This document shows positions 44,142-52,512 of a stretch of 64,000 bases of DNA, piece by piece. Under the pieces are notes generated by a model. It was not told the DNA's origin and ran no database searches. It saw only the letters and a program-made list of their open reading frames with translations. Both the position numbers and the translations under genes were made by a program. The DNA lies in the NCBI RefSeq assembly GCF_000737695.1, contig NZ_JPRM01000015.1:185474-249473 (forward strand). Direction: 5' to 3'. Position 1 is the stretch's first letter. Every line of letters begins with the position of its first letter. This DNA comes from Flavobacterium hydatis. Its GTDB lineage: Bacteria; Bacteroidota; Bacteroidia; Flavobacteriales; Flavobacteriaceae.

Positions 44142-44212
44142 ACCCGAAACTAGGGTAACAATTATTCCAACAAAAACATCTATTACTATAATAACTATTA
44201 AAACTAGAAATC
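44142..44212 (+). promoter_or_regulatory. Leader of the first lipoprotein gene with the GGGTAACA element
   Basis: TAGGGTAACAATT at 44151-44163, then ACATCTATTACTATAA and TTAAAACTAGAAATC directly before the ATG. The same blocks recur before the second lipoprotein gene (44802-44874), showing duplication of the whole 5' region. Confidence 0.45.
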
Positions 44213-44797
44213 ATGAAAACACTACCAACTTTGATATTATCTATCGCAGTTTTTGCAATCTCGAGTTGCGATAATGACAATGACCCAACAAATAATGTTT
44301 GCGACTCAACCTATGTTTCTACACTTATTACAACTGCCTTTACAACCGCAAATGGTTATGACGACATTACAACAATGGATTTGGAAACACACGAATATAC
44401 CATCCAGATAAATGCTAATGGAGAAATTTGTACTGTAGGATATCAAAACCCAACTACTTATACAGGCGGTTATACTATCGAGATTACAAACACTACAACA
44501 AGTGCCACTTATTCAGGGATTCATACTTTTTCTCAAACCACACTAGATTATCAATCTATAACTCCAGTACCAGTAGCTTCAGGTGATATTATTACTGTAA
44601 AAAGAACCATTCTGCCAGGTTACACCGTACTCAACCAAACTGTAGGGCGTATTTTAAGAAAAAACAATTTTACAACCGTGCCATATCCTATCACTCAAGG
44701 TAATGCTGTTTTCTTAAGTTCTAATTTTTATGGTGCCGGAGGTCCTGTTCCAGATTACGCACAACCCTATATTGCCCTTGGTTTTAAAGTAATTTAA
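44213..44797 (+). CDS. Putative lipoprotein of unknown function
   Basis: 194 residues. The lipobox is IAVFAISSC, with Cys19, followed by the acidic DNDNDPTNN, which in Bacteroidota may favour surface export of lipoproteins. The rest is Thr-rich and beta-structured (HEYTIQINANGEICTVGYQN, YTIEITNTTTSATYSG), suggesting an immunoglobulin-like or lipocalin-like sandwich. No family recognised. It shares its 5' leader with the next gene. Confidence 0.6.
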   Translation: MKTLPTLILSIAVFAISSCDNDNDPTNNVCDSTYVSTLITTAFTTANGYDDITTMDLETHEYTIQINANGEICTVGYQNPTTYTGGYTIEITNTTTSATYSGIHTFSQTTLDYQSITPVPVASGDIITVKRTILPGYTVLNQTVGRILRKNNFTTVPYPITQGNAVFLSSNFYGAGGPVPDYAQPYIALGFKVI

Positions 44798-44801
44798 AAA
44801 T

Positions 44802-44874
44802 AAACCAAAAACAGGGGTAACAAATCTTTAACCCAAAACATCTATTACTATAACAACCATTAAAACTAGAAATC
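44802..44874 (+). promoter_or_regulatory. Leader of the second lipoprotein gene, duplicate of the first
   Basis: AGGGGTAACAAAT at 44813-44825, then ACATCTATTACTATAAC and TTAAAACTAGAAATC directly before the ATG. It aligns over about 70 bases with 44142-44212. Confidence 0.45.
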
Positions 44875-45867
44875 ATGAACACAAATTTTAAAACAATCGG
44901 ACTTTTATTCTTAGCAATATTCACGTTTGTTAGTTGCGACAATAGCGATGACAACAATTATGGCGACAACATTGTTATCCCACCATCTGGTGCAGCGTTT
45001 AAAAGCATCAGCGAAAAAGGACTTAAAAAAAATACCCAAAACTTTACCATCACAGCAGGAACTGGCGCAGTAACCCTTACTTCTGCCAAAGGAGTTAAAC
45101 TAACCATAAACGGAGATTGCCTTACCAAAAACGGAAATCCTGTAACTGGTGTTGTCGATATCGAATACGTAGAACTTTTTGATAAAGGCAATATGCTTAT
45201 CTCAAACAAACCTACCATGGGAGTTATGCCCGACGGAAATAAAAATTTATTAATCTCAGGTGGAGAATTCTTCGTTAAAGCCACTCAAGGCGGCGTAGAA
45301 CTAAAAACAACTTGCTACATGAATTTAGTTGTTCCTACAGCTTTAACTGGCGGAGTCGATAATTTAATGACCATCTGGAAAGGCGCAATCGATGATAAAG
45401 GAGAATTAGCATGGGAACAACCAAAACCCGATGCAGGAGGAAATGGCGGTAAAGATGGAGTTCAGGCAGAAGGAGGCAATTATTATGTACATTTCGGAAG
45501 CTTTGGCTGGACAAACGTAGACCGTTTTTATAGCGACCCAAGACCTAAAACTACACTTTTGGTAAAAGCACCACAAGGATACGACAACACAAATAGTGCA
45601 GTTTATTTATCTTACGATGGCGAAGGAACAAATGCACTTGCAAAATTAGACACCTATACATCAGCAGGATTATTTAGCGAGCATTACGGACAAATACCAA
45701 TTGGGCTTGCTTGCCACGTAATTTTTGTAACCGAAGATAATGGACAATGGCGTTACGCTATCAAAGCAGTTACAGTTGCTGCCAATGATGTTTACACCTT
45801 TACACTAACCGAAACAACAGTCGGTACCGAAGCCCAACTGATAGCGGCAATCAATGCTATTCAGTAA
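44875..45867 (+). CDS. Putative lipoprotein of unknown function
   Basis: 330 residues. Lipobox LFLAIFTFVSC, Cys21, followed by DNSDDNNYGD. The first half contains a ZU5-like beta region: FTITAGTGAVTLTSAKGVKL, then GVVDIEYVELFDKGNMLISN and LLISGGEFFVKATQGGVELK. Such blocks are common in Bacteroidota surface proteins. The second half is a further beta domain (YYVHFGSFGWTNVDRFYSDP). Function unknown. It shares a duplicated leader with the gene before it but little protein sequence outside the signal region. Confidence 0.6.
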   Translation: MNTNFKTIGLLFLAIFTFVSCDNSDDNNYGDNIVIPPSGAAFKSISEKGLKKNTQNFTITAGTGAVTLTSAKGVKLTINGDCLTKNGNPVTGVVDIEYVELFDKGNMLISNKPTMGVMPDGNKNLLISGGEFFVKATQGGVELKTTCYMNLVVPTALTGGVDNLMTIWKGAIDDKGELAWEQPKPDAGGNGGKDGVQAEGGNYYVHFGSFGWTNVDRFYSDPRPKTTLLVKAPQGYDNTNSAVYLSYDGEGTNALAKLDTYTSAGLFSEHYGQIPIGLACHVIFVTEDNGQWRYAIKAVTVAANDVYTFTLTETTVGTEAQLIAAINAIQ

Positions 45868-45888
45868 CTTACAAAATACTTTTTAAGA

Positions 45889-45919
45889 AAAAGTGGTGAT
45901 TTGCTCATCACTTTTTTTT
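45889..45919 (+). terminator. Terminator after the second lipoprotein gene
   Basis: AGTGGTGA pairs with TCATCACT across a five-base loop and is followed by T8. Confidence 0.82.
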
Positions 45920-45964
45920 ACATTTAATCCAGTTTTAAGATTTAATCCTGTGATTTTAAGAAGC

Positions 45965-46038
45965 TAATCCTGCTATTCGTTGCAATCTTTTCCTTCCTAA
46001 AGAAGTCAGGAAAAGGATTTCCGCTACTATCAGGGCTA
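45965..46038. repeat. Inverted, diverged copy of the CCTGATGGGAACGGCATCC repeat
   Basis: Read on the minus strand this gives AGCCCTGATAGTAGCGG, then ATCCTTTTCCTGACTTC, and ends GAATAGCAGGATTAG. It resembles 764-850 and 56366-56444. Confidence 0.5.
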
Positions 46039-46051
46039 AAAACCAATAGTT

Positions 46052-48004
46052 ATGAAACCACTACTATCTATCCTCTTTATTCTTTTTTCTATATTCTCGT
46101 TCTCACAAACCAAAGTAAAAGACACCATAACCCGAAGAGCTAATATTGGTTATAGTGTAAACGGAAATCTGGTAAGTTTCAAACCCGAAACTCCGCCATT
46201 AATTCCTATTGCGGGAGCGCCAAAACCTAGCTATTCTTATTTATGGGAACTTGGCGACGGTCATTACAGTAAACAAGCCGAACCCAAACATGTTTATAAA
46301 AACAAAGGAACATATACCACAAGACTTGCCGTAACCAACAATTACGACAACGGAAAACCTCCCGCAACACGACCTAAAAAAGTTGCCATTAATGATATTA
46401 CCGACAACAGTTACAAAGATATTGCCTCGATTGTCGATCAAAACGGATTTGCAATCCTAAAAAATTGTGACCCAATTCCCGATCAGGAAATGGTAGTTGT
46501 AGTAAGTTATCAAAATCTGGAAAACTATGTTTCTAGCGGAAAACTCTATCTTTTTTATAACGAAAAACAATTTAAAGACAATAATTTCCAATTAGTCGAT
46601 TTCCGAACTTACGCTGGCGAACGCGAAATAAAAGAAAACACCGTTGCTGCTGTAAATGACCTTGATGATACCAGAACTTATTTGGCTTCAGCCGAAAACA
46701 ACATTCGAACTAAAAAATATAGAAACACAACCACCGAAGAAAATCTAGATGCATCATTACTAGACGCAAATAAAACCTATCATAATGTTTCGATTATAGA
46801 ATTTGACGATGTCAACCCGAGTGAAACCCGAAATGTATTTTACACTTTTAAGACCACTCCCGAAATGATTAAAGATACCAGTGCAACCGTAACCATGCGA
46901 GGGATATTTGTACCCAACCGAAGTTATAAAAACCATAAAATAAAAAATCTCGAAATGGAAATTGTGACTTCTCACGACCCAAACAAAATGGGATCTAACG
47001 GAAGTTTTATGAATTACAGATTGGTACGTTTTAAAAGAGTCAATTTTAAGACCCGTTTCCAAAACAACGGCGAAGGTCCAGCCCGAATGATCCGACTCGA
47101 GACGGATATTCCTGATATGTTCGACAAAAAAACATTTCAGATAGAAGATATGTACCCAAAATGCCCTATTTGCCCCAAAGACGAAATCCCAACCACAAGC
47201 TGTTTAGATACAATTATCAAACAAAAGCAGATATTCTTTACTTTCAAGAATATCTATTTGCCCGGAAGCGAACAAAAAAATGTAAAAGAAAAAGACAGTA
47301 CCAAAGGTTTTGTAAAATATTCTATGAAGTTTGGCGATGACTTTCATAAAGTAAAAACCCGAAGCCGAACCGCCATAATATTCGATAAGAATGAACCTAT
47401 TATTACCAATTATGCCACTACAAGATTCCTACCCGGAATATCTATTGGTGCAAAAGCAGGTTATAATCTATATCCCGATTTAGACAAATCGACAAGTTAT
47501 TTTGTAGGTGCAACAATTTCGCCTTTTAAATCTTATCGATTTTATTGGCAAGCCGAATGGCTCAATGCGATAAACAAATACGAAAGCGGCGTTACAACAC
47601 GAGAAGGAATTGGGGTAAATGCAAATGGCGTAAAACAATTCCAGCGTATGACAACCAGTACCGAAAACAAAAATATCAATTGGGAAGTTCCCGTTCTTAT
47701 TCGTTACAACATTAATAATTACATCGGGATTGGCACTGGTTTACAAGCCAACATCAATGTCTCGGAAGAACAGACTCAAACCATAAAATTAGAAACTTTT
47801 GAAGGCGGAACGGATCAGTATTTACTAGACACCAAAACGGAATCAACTTCTGTCAAGAACTCATTTGCCGATTTTAAAACAGGTCTTTTATTCGACTTAA
47901 CAGCTGGTTTTGCTAGAATTGGCCCGAGTTTAGGCGCGCGTTATGTGATAAACTTTGAACAGAATTTTAATTATTTCCAGTTTTATGGAATTTGGAGGTT
48001 TTAA
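46052..48004 (+). CDS. Secreted PKD-domain protein with C-terminal outer-membrane barrel
   Basis: 650 residues with a signal peptide (1-18, ending FSFSQ). A PKD domain follows (about 32-112; SYLWELGDGHYSKQAEPKHV then YKNKGTYTTRLAVTNNY). The middle holds a region with TSHDPNKMGSNG, resembling the DPN-containing DUF11-like domain of Bacteroidota adhesins (about 215-430). The last 190 residues read as a beta barrel (GISIGAKAGYNLYPDL, YFVGATISPFKSYRFYWQ, YIGIGTGLQANINV) ending FQFYGIWRF. This suggests outer-membrane anchoring with exposed adhesion modules. It lies upstream of the TPR-CHAT gene on the same strand. Confidence 0.72.
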   Translation: MKPLLSILFILFSIFSFSQTKVKDTITRRANIGYSVNGNLVSFKPETPPLIPIAGAPKPSYSYLWELGDGHYSKQAEPKHVYKNKGTYTTRLAVTNNYDNGKPPATRPKKVAINDITDNSYKDIASIVDQNGFAILKNCDPIPDQEMVVVVSYQNLENYVSSGKLYLFYNEKQFKDNNFQLVDFRTYAGEREIKENTVAAVNDLDDTRTYLASAENNIRTKKYRNTTTEENLDASLLDANKTYHNVSIIEFDDVNPSETRNVFYTFKTTPEMIKDTSATVTMRGIFVPNRSYKNHKIKNLEMEIVTSHDPNKMGSNGSFMNYRLVRFKRVNFKTRFQNNGEGPARMIRLETDIPDMFDKKTFQIEDMYPKCPICPKDEIPTTSCLDTIIKQKQIFFTFKNIYLPGSEQKNVKEKDSTKGFVKYSMKFGDDFHKVKTRSRTAIIFDKNEPIITNYATTRFLPGISIGAKAGYNLYPDLDKSTSYFVGATISPFKSYRFYWQAEWLNAINKYESGVTTREGIGVNANGVKQFQRMTTSTENKNINWEVPVLIRYNINNYIGIGTGLQANINVSEEQTQTIKLETFEGGTDQYLLDTKTESTSVKNSFADFKTGLLFDLTAGFARIGPSLGARYVINFEQNFNYFQFYGIWRF

Positions 48005-48234
48005 TTATTAGCTATTACGCTAAGTTACACAGAGATTTTTCACAGAGATTTTTCACAGAGATTTTTCACAGAGATTTTTCACAGAGATACGCGAAAAAGG
48101 TTTACCACGAATGGCACGGTTATTCTACCATATAAGTGATATAAGTACATTTAAGCTAAATCAATATATGCACAAAAGTTATATGACCTTAAATAACTTA
48201 CATGGTTAATTCTAGCCTACAATACTTAACTAAT
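48005..48234. repeat. Gap with a 13-bp tandem repeat and an ATATAAGTGAT palindrome
   Basis: CACAGAGATTTTT occurs four times in a row from 48028, with a partial fifth copy ending at about 48088. At about 48130, ACCATATAAGTGATATAAGT faces CTTAAATAACTTACATGGTT. No gene seen. Confidence 0.65.
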
Positions 48235-50901
48235 ATGAAATTAACTTGCTTATATATTTTAATTTTCTTCTTTACAAGTCTGAATGTTTTCGGGCAACGT
48301 CAGGAAGACAAAATATATCTTGCAATTGATTCTTTTATAGCGCATCCATCTGCGAAAACATTACAAAATCTAACAAATACAGAAACCACTTTCTGGAAAA
48401 ACCAAAATCCCAAAACCAAAGACGAGTTACTCGCCATTGTAGTTTTAAACTGCAACAAAGCCTATTATGAAAATCAGTTTGGGCAAACCGAAAAGGCAAT
48501 TACGAGTTACGAAAAAGCCTGGCAGATTTACGAAAAAAACAAACTGAAAGATTACGATATTATCGAATATTGCCTGAAACCTTTAGGCAATTTATATACT
48601 GTTTTGGGCGATTATGATAGTGCCGAAAATACCATAAAACAATATTTTTATATCGTAAATACCTCTAAGAATTACCCGGAAGCTCAGAAACAAAAATTTG
48701 CAGCAATTCTTAATTTATCCAATGTTTACATAAGTTCAGGCAAAAGTACATCAGCAATCGATTTACTCGAAAGCACTTTAAAAACCGAAAAATTATCAAA
48801 TGCTCAAAAAGGGATTTTATGGAATAATCTGGGGAATGGTTATTTATTGAGTACTAATGGATTTATCGTTAAATCGAATGCCTATTCTAATACTGAAAAA
48901 GCATTTGAATCGGCTGCACAATATTTAAAAAACGAAAAAGGTCAATCAGAAACTTTATCCAATTCTTACCGAAATTTAGCAGCTTTAAACAGACAATGGC
49001 AGAAATTTGATATTGCAAATTCTTATTTGGAGAAAGCGGAAAAACTATTTCTAGAAACTCCAAACCAACAACCTCGTAAAATAGCCAAGTTGTATTATGA
49101 AAAGGCATTGTTACTTTTTGACCAACGAGAATATGATGAGTGCTCCAAACAAATAGATATAGCTTTCCGTCTTTTAATTCCGAATTACAAAATCTCAAAA
49201 AACAGTTTACCCAATAAAAATCAATTATACGCCGAAACTGTTTTAATAGATTTACTCGACTTACAAGCGGATATTTTCAAGAAACAAAGTCAACCTAAAA
49301 AAGCGCTCGAAGCATTTAGTCTTTCTTTTTATATTGAAGATTTACTGATGAATGCATTAGTCTATGAAAACTCTAAAATCATTACACAAATACGAGCTCG
49401 TAATCGTACTGAAAAATGCATTTCTATTTATGGTAGATTATACGAAAAAGAAAAAGACATTAAATACATAGAACAAGCTTTTCAATTATCCGAAAGAACC
49501 AAATCGGGTATACTGAAAAATTATCGTTCGAATATTAAAACCTCTACATCAGAAGAAAAATCATTATTACAACAGATTCAAAACTTAAACAATGAAATTT
49601 TAAAAGAACAGCAAAAAGGAGATTCAGCAAACATTGCAAACATCAATAGAGCCATAAAAAAGCAAAACGAATTGATGCTTTCTTTAAAACAAATACAATC
49701 TAAAAATCCTGATTACATTCCCGAAACCTGTGATTTAAAAACGCTGTCATCAAAACTAGAAAAAGACAAAGCTGTAATGGTTTATTATTTTATGGGGTTT
49801 GAAGAAATCTATTATTTTACATTACATGACCAAAGAATTGCATTGAACCATTTTAATATCACCGATACGGCAATGCCTCAAATTATGGAATTCATTCAAT
49901 ATTTCAGCAATTCAAATAACATTAATGATGATATTTCTGGATATAACAGAGTCGGAAAAAAAGTTTTTGATATGCTGAAATTACCTAAAAATACTATTTA
50001 CAAAAACCTCATTATTGTTCCCGACGGAATCCTTAATTTCTTACCGTTTGAAGCTTTGATTACGCAAGAATCATCTACAACGAATTTTGCTAAAATGCAT
50101 TATTTACTCCATGATTTTAAAATTGCATATAACACTTCGGCTAGTAATTATCTGAATTCAAAACCAGTTTCAAAATCAGAAAAAACTGTTTTGGGTATTT
50201 TTCCTATTTTCGAAAAAACGGCTTATGAATTGAGTTATTCCAAAAAGGAATTGCAATCGATACAAACAAACTTTCAAGGCAAGTTTCTTGAGAACTCTGA
50301 TGCTACTTTTGCCAACTTCAAAAACAATGCTTCCCAATACTCAATTTTGCATTTAAGTACACATGCTTCTTCTGGCGATGTCGAAACTCCGGCAAGCATC
50401 AAATTTTATGATCAGGAAATACTGTATTCAGAATTGTATAATCTTACTCTAAATCCTGATTTAGTTGTTTTGAGTGCCTGCGAAACAGGAATAGGAAAAT
50501 TATATAAAGGCGAAGGTGCAATGAGCATTGCAAGAGGCTTTCAGTTTGCGGGAGCTCAGAACTTATTGTTTTCATTATGGAAAGTAAACGATTATACAAC
50601 ATCGGTTTTTATGGCTGATTTTTATAAAAACATCAAAAATAACGTTTCGTATTTTGAAGCCAATACCAATGCTAAACTTGATTTTTTAAACAACAAATCG
50701 ATTCCGAATGCCAAGAAATCTCCTTATTATTGGAGTTCTTTTGTGTATTATGGCTCAATTTCTACTGAAGATAAATCTTCAAATTATATGCTATACATCA
50801 TTAGTTTATTGGCCGTAATTGGTTTATTTTTGATATTCAATCAGTACCAAAAATGGAAAACCTTCACGATGTTCTCAAAAAAGAGAAATACAAAAAAATA
50901 A
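48235..50901 (+). CDS. TPR-CHAT protein (caspase-fold protease), predicted periplasmic and membrane-anchored
   Basis: 888 residues from the ATG at 48235, which opens a good signal peptide (MKLTCLYILIFFFTSLNVFG); the ATG 11 codons upstream would weaken it. About residues 50-420 carry TPR repeats (KAITSYEKAWQIYEKNKLKD, TSAIDLLESTLKTEKLSNAQ). The CHAT domain (about 580-830) has His710 (ILHLSTHASSGD) and Cys749 (VVLSACETGIGK), the caspase-like dyad, then GEGAMSIARGFQFAGAQNLL. A transmembrane helix (about 849-869) and a basic tail (KKRNTKK) end it, so the protease would face the periplasm. A retropepsin-like gene overlaps its 3' end by 49 bases. Confidence 0.88.
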   Translation: MKLTCLYILIFFFTSLNVFGQRQEDKIYLAIDSFIAHPSAKTLQNLTNTETTFWKNQNPKTKDELLAIVVLNCNKAYYENQFGQTEKAITSYEKAWQIYEKNKLKDYDIIEYCLKPLGNLYTVLGDYDSAENTIKQYFYIVNTSKNYPEAQKQKFAAILNLSNVYISSGKSTSAIDLLESTLKTEKLSNAQKGILWNNLGNGYLLSTNGFIVKSNAYSNTEKAFESAAQYLKNEKGQSETLSNSYRNLAALNRQWQKFDIANSYLEKAEKLFLETPNQQPRKIAKLYYEKALLLFDQREYDECSKQIDIAFRLLIPNYKISKNSLPNKNQLYAETVLIDLLDLQADIFKKQSQPKKALEAFSLSFYIEDLLMNALVYENSKIITQIRARNRTEKCISIYGRLYEKEKDIKYIEQAFQLSERTKSGILKNYRSNIKTSTSEEKSLLQQIQNLNNEILKEQQKGDSANIANINRAIKKQNELMLSLKQIQSKNPDYIPETCDLKTLSSKLEKDKAVMVYYFMGFEEIYYFTLHDQRIALNHFNITDTAMPQIMEFIQYFSNSNNINDDISGYNRVGKKVFDMLKLPKNTIYKNLIIVPDGILNFLPFEALITQESSTTNFAKMHYLLHDFKIAYNTSASNYLNSKPVSKSEKTVLGIFPIFEKTAYELSYSKKELQSIQTNFQGKFLENSDATFANFKNNASQYSILHLSTHASSGDVETPASIKFYDQEILYSELYNLTLNPDLVVLSACETGIGKLYKGEGAMSIARGFQFAGAQNLLFSLWKVNDYTTSVFMADFYKNIKNNVSYFEANTNAKLDFLNNKSIPNAKKSPYYWSSFVYYGSISTEDKSSNYMLYIISLLAVIGLFLIFNQYQKWKTFTMFSKKRNTKK

Positions 50902-51290
50902 AATTCAAAGTTACCAAAACACAACACCTTTTAATAAAAGCCAAAATCAATGGTATTTCCGGGAATTTTATATTAGATACTGGTGCATCTAATACTTGTG
51001 TAGGTTTTGAGAGTATTGAGCGTTTTGCATTGGGCGCTGAAGCTTCAAAAACTAAAGCTGCCGGAGCTGGAGCAACGGGAATGCTTACCCAAACGGCGTC
51101 TAACAATATATTACAAATTGGTTCTTGGAAAGATTTAGATTTTGCTTTAGTAATTTTTGACCTTTCACACGTAAACGAAGCTTTACGACAATACAAAGCA
51201 AGACCTGTTCATGGTATTATTGGAGCCGATGTTTTACTTCAGGGTAAAGCGATTATAGACTATTATAATCATTATGTATATCTGCAATAA
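50853..51290 (+). CDS. Retropepsin-like aspartic protease
   Basis: 145 residues, no signal peptide. The single catalytic motif is NFILDTGASNTCVGF with Asp42. A flap-like glycine-rich region follows (KAAGAGATGMLTQTASNN), and the second family signature VHGIIGADVLLQGKAIIDY lies near the C-terminus. One DTG per chain means it must act as a homodimer, as retropepsins do. It begins inside the last codons of the TPR-CHAT gene, implying translational coupling, although the two products are predicted to lie on opposite sides of the membrane. Confidence 0.85.
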   Translation: MENLHDVLKKEKYKKIKFKVTKTQHLLIKAKINGISGNFILDTGASNTCVGFESIERFALGAEASKTKAAGAGATGMLTQTASNNILQIGSWKDLDFALVIFDLSHVNEALRQYKARPVHGIIGADVLLQGKAIIDYYNHYVYLQ

Positions 51291-51320
51291 AAAAAGGCTA
51301 GTATAAAACTAACCTCTTTT
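51291..51320. terminator. Weak hairpin between convergent protease genes
   Basis: AAAAGGCTAGT partly pairs with ACTAACCTCTTTT, ending in a T-run on the plus strand and an A-to-T run on the minus strand. The pairing has a bulge, so this is tentative. Confidence 0.45.
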
Positions 51321-51342
51321 AAATCATAAATTAATCTGCGTA

Positions 51343-52311
51343 CTAAGAATTTGCCGATGGATTAGGAATAATACATCCTGCCCAATTAAAAGCTCCATTG
51401 GCAATATTATTATAGGTTACATAAAAGAAACCGCTACGTCCCCAGCCTGCTCCCCAGGAATTTTGCACTTTAAATAGTTGTGTTGCATCATCGTATCCTA
51501 CAATACATACACAATGTCCGCCTTGTCTACCTCCGTAAAGATTTGCCCAAACATGGTTGTTGTTACGAATATCATAAAAACTCTGATTTACATCAAAACA
51601 TACTGCAACGGCATAGTTCTGATTCAGGTAATATTTAATATCTGCCGCACTTCTTGGATTTACATTAAACCATCCGCCTGATTTTCTAGCCGATGCCCAG
51701 TTTTTTTGTTGTGTAGATGGTTGTGTGTAGCAACCTCCCGCAATATACGGCATCTGAAATTCGGCACATTCTCCTTGGTTTTTTATCAAATTCATGGCGT
51801 CATTAGGATAAGAACCTGCTCCGCAATTACCCAATTTTATCTGGTTATACACATAAGCCGCACTTCTTGATGCATTATACCAATTACTCTGATGCACGGT
51901 ATTATTAAGATATCTGGCAATACTATGTGCTGCATAACCTACGCCCCATCCTACACAAGATCCTTCGCTCCCCTGATTTCCAACTGGCGGAGTTGGCAAA
52001 TTTTTGCTAGCAGCAATTTTTGCCGTTAGACTAGATCTTTGAGTTTCTGAAACTAAATCAGGTCTTAACTGGGCAATTTTTAAACGGTAATCGTTTGGTG
52101 TTAAAAACTGAATATTCTTTAAATATTCATCAGACATTGGGGCTAGTCCGTATCTTCCTTTATCAAGAAGATTGACATCTCCGTCCATTAATTTCTCCTG
52201 AACATCGCTCTCTGCTTGATCATTACCTTTCTCGCAAGAATAAAAAGCTAGTAAGGCAAAAAACAAAAGGGCAATTTTTTTAATCGAAAATTTAATAAGT
52301 GGTTTTTTCAT
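51343..52311 (-). CDS. Papain-family (C1) cysteine peptidase lipoprotein
   Basis: 322 residues. The lipobox LLAFYSC (Cys26) is followed by EKGNDQAESD. Residues of about 27-105 may be a propeptide. The peptidase domain has the catalytic Cys119 in QGSEGSCVGWGVGYAA, His266 in GGHCVCIVGYDD and Asn284 in QNSWGAGWG, the full papain triad. The oxyanion glutamine (NQGSEGS, Gln113) is also present. It converges on the CHAT-retropepsin pair, 52 bases apart. The likely location is the outer membrane or cell surface. Confidence 0.92.
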   Translation of the reverse strand: MKKPLIKFSIKKIALLFFALLAFYSCEKGNDQAESDVQEKLMDGDVNLLDKGRYGLAPMSDEYLKNIQFLTPNDYRLKIAQLRPDLVSETQRSSLTAKIAASKNLPTPPVGNQGSEGSCVGWGVGYAAHSIARYLNNTVHQSNWYNASRSAAYVYNQIKLGNCGAGSYPNDAMNLIKNQGECAEFQMPYIAGGCYTQPSTQQKNWASARKSGGWFNVNPRSAADIKYYLNQNYAVAVCFDVNQSFYDIRNNNHVWANLYGGRQGGHCVCIVGYDDATQLFKVQNSWGAGWGRSGFFYVTYNNIANGAFNWAGCIIPNPSANS

Positions 52312-52512
52312 GGTTTTGTTGTTTTTAGTTATTAATTATTTCGTACAGCAATTATTTACGAATTTATTAGTATTTTTAGCATAACCTTAACATTAACAGA
52401 CTCATAACTCCAACTTATCTTACGCATAACTATGCTTAGAGTATTCCTATAACATGAATTAAATTTAATTATCGAAGAAGAACAATGTCAATTATTAAAC
52501 AACATTCACAAT

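Noticed and set aside
48028..48088. Possible CRISPR array
   Set aside because: The units are 13 bases and directly adjacent with no spacers; no cas gene is present in the window.
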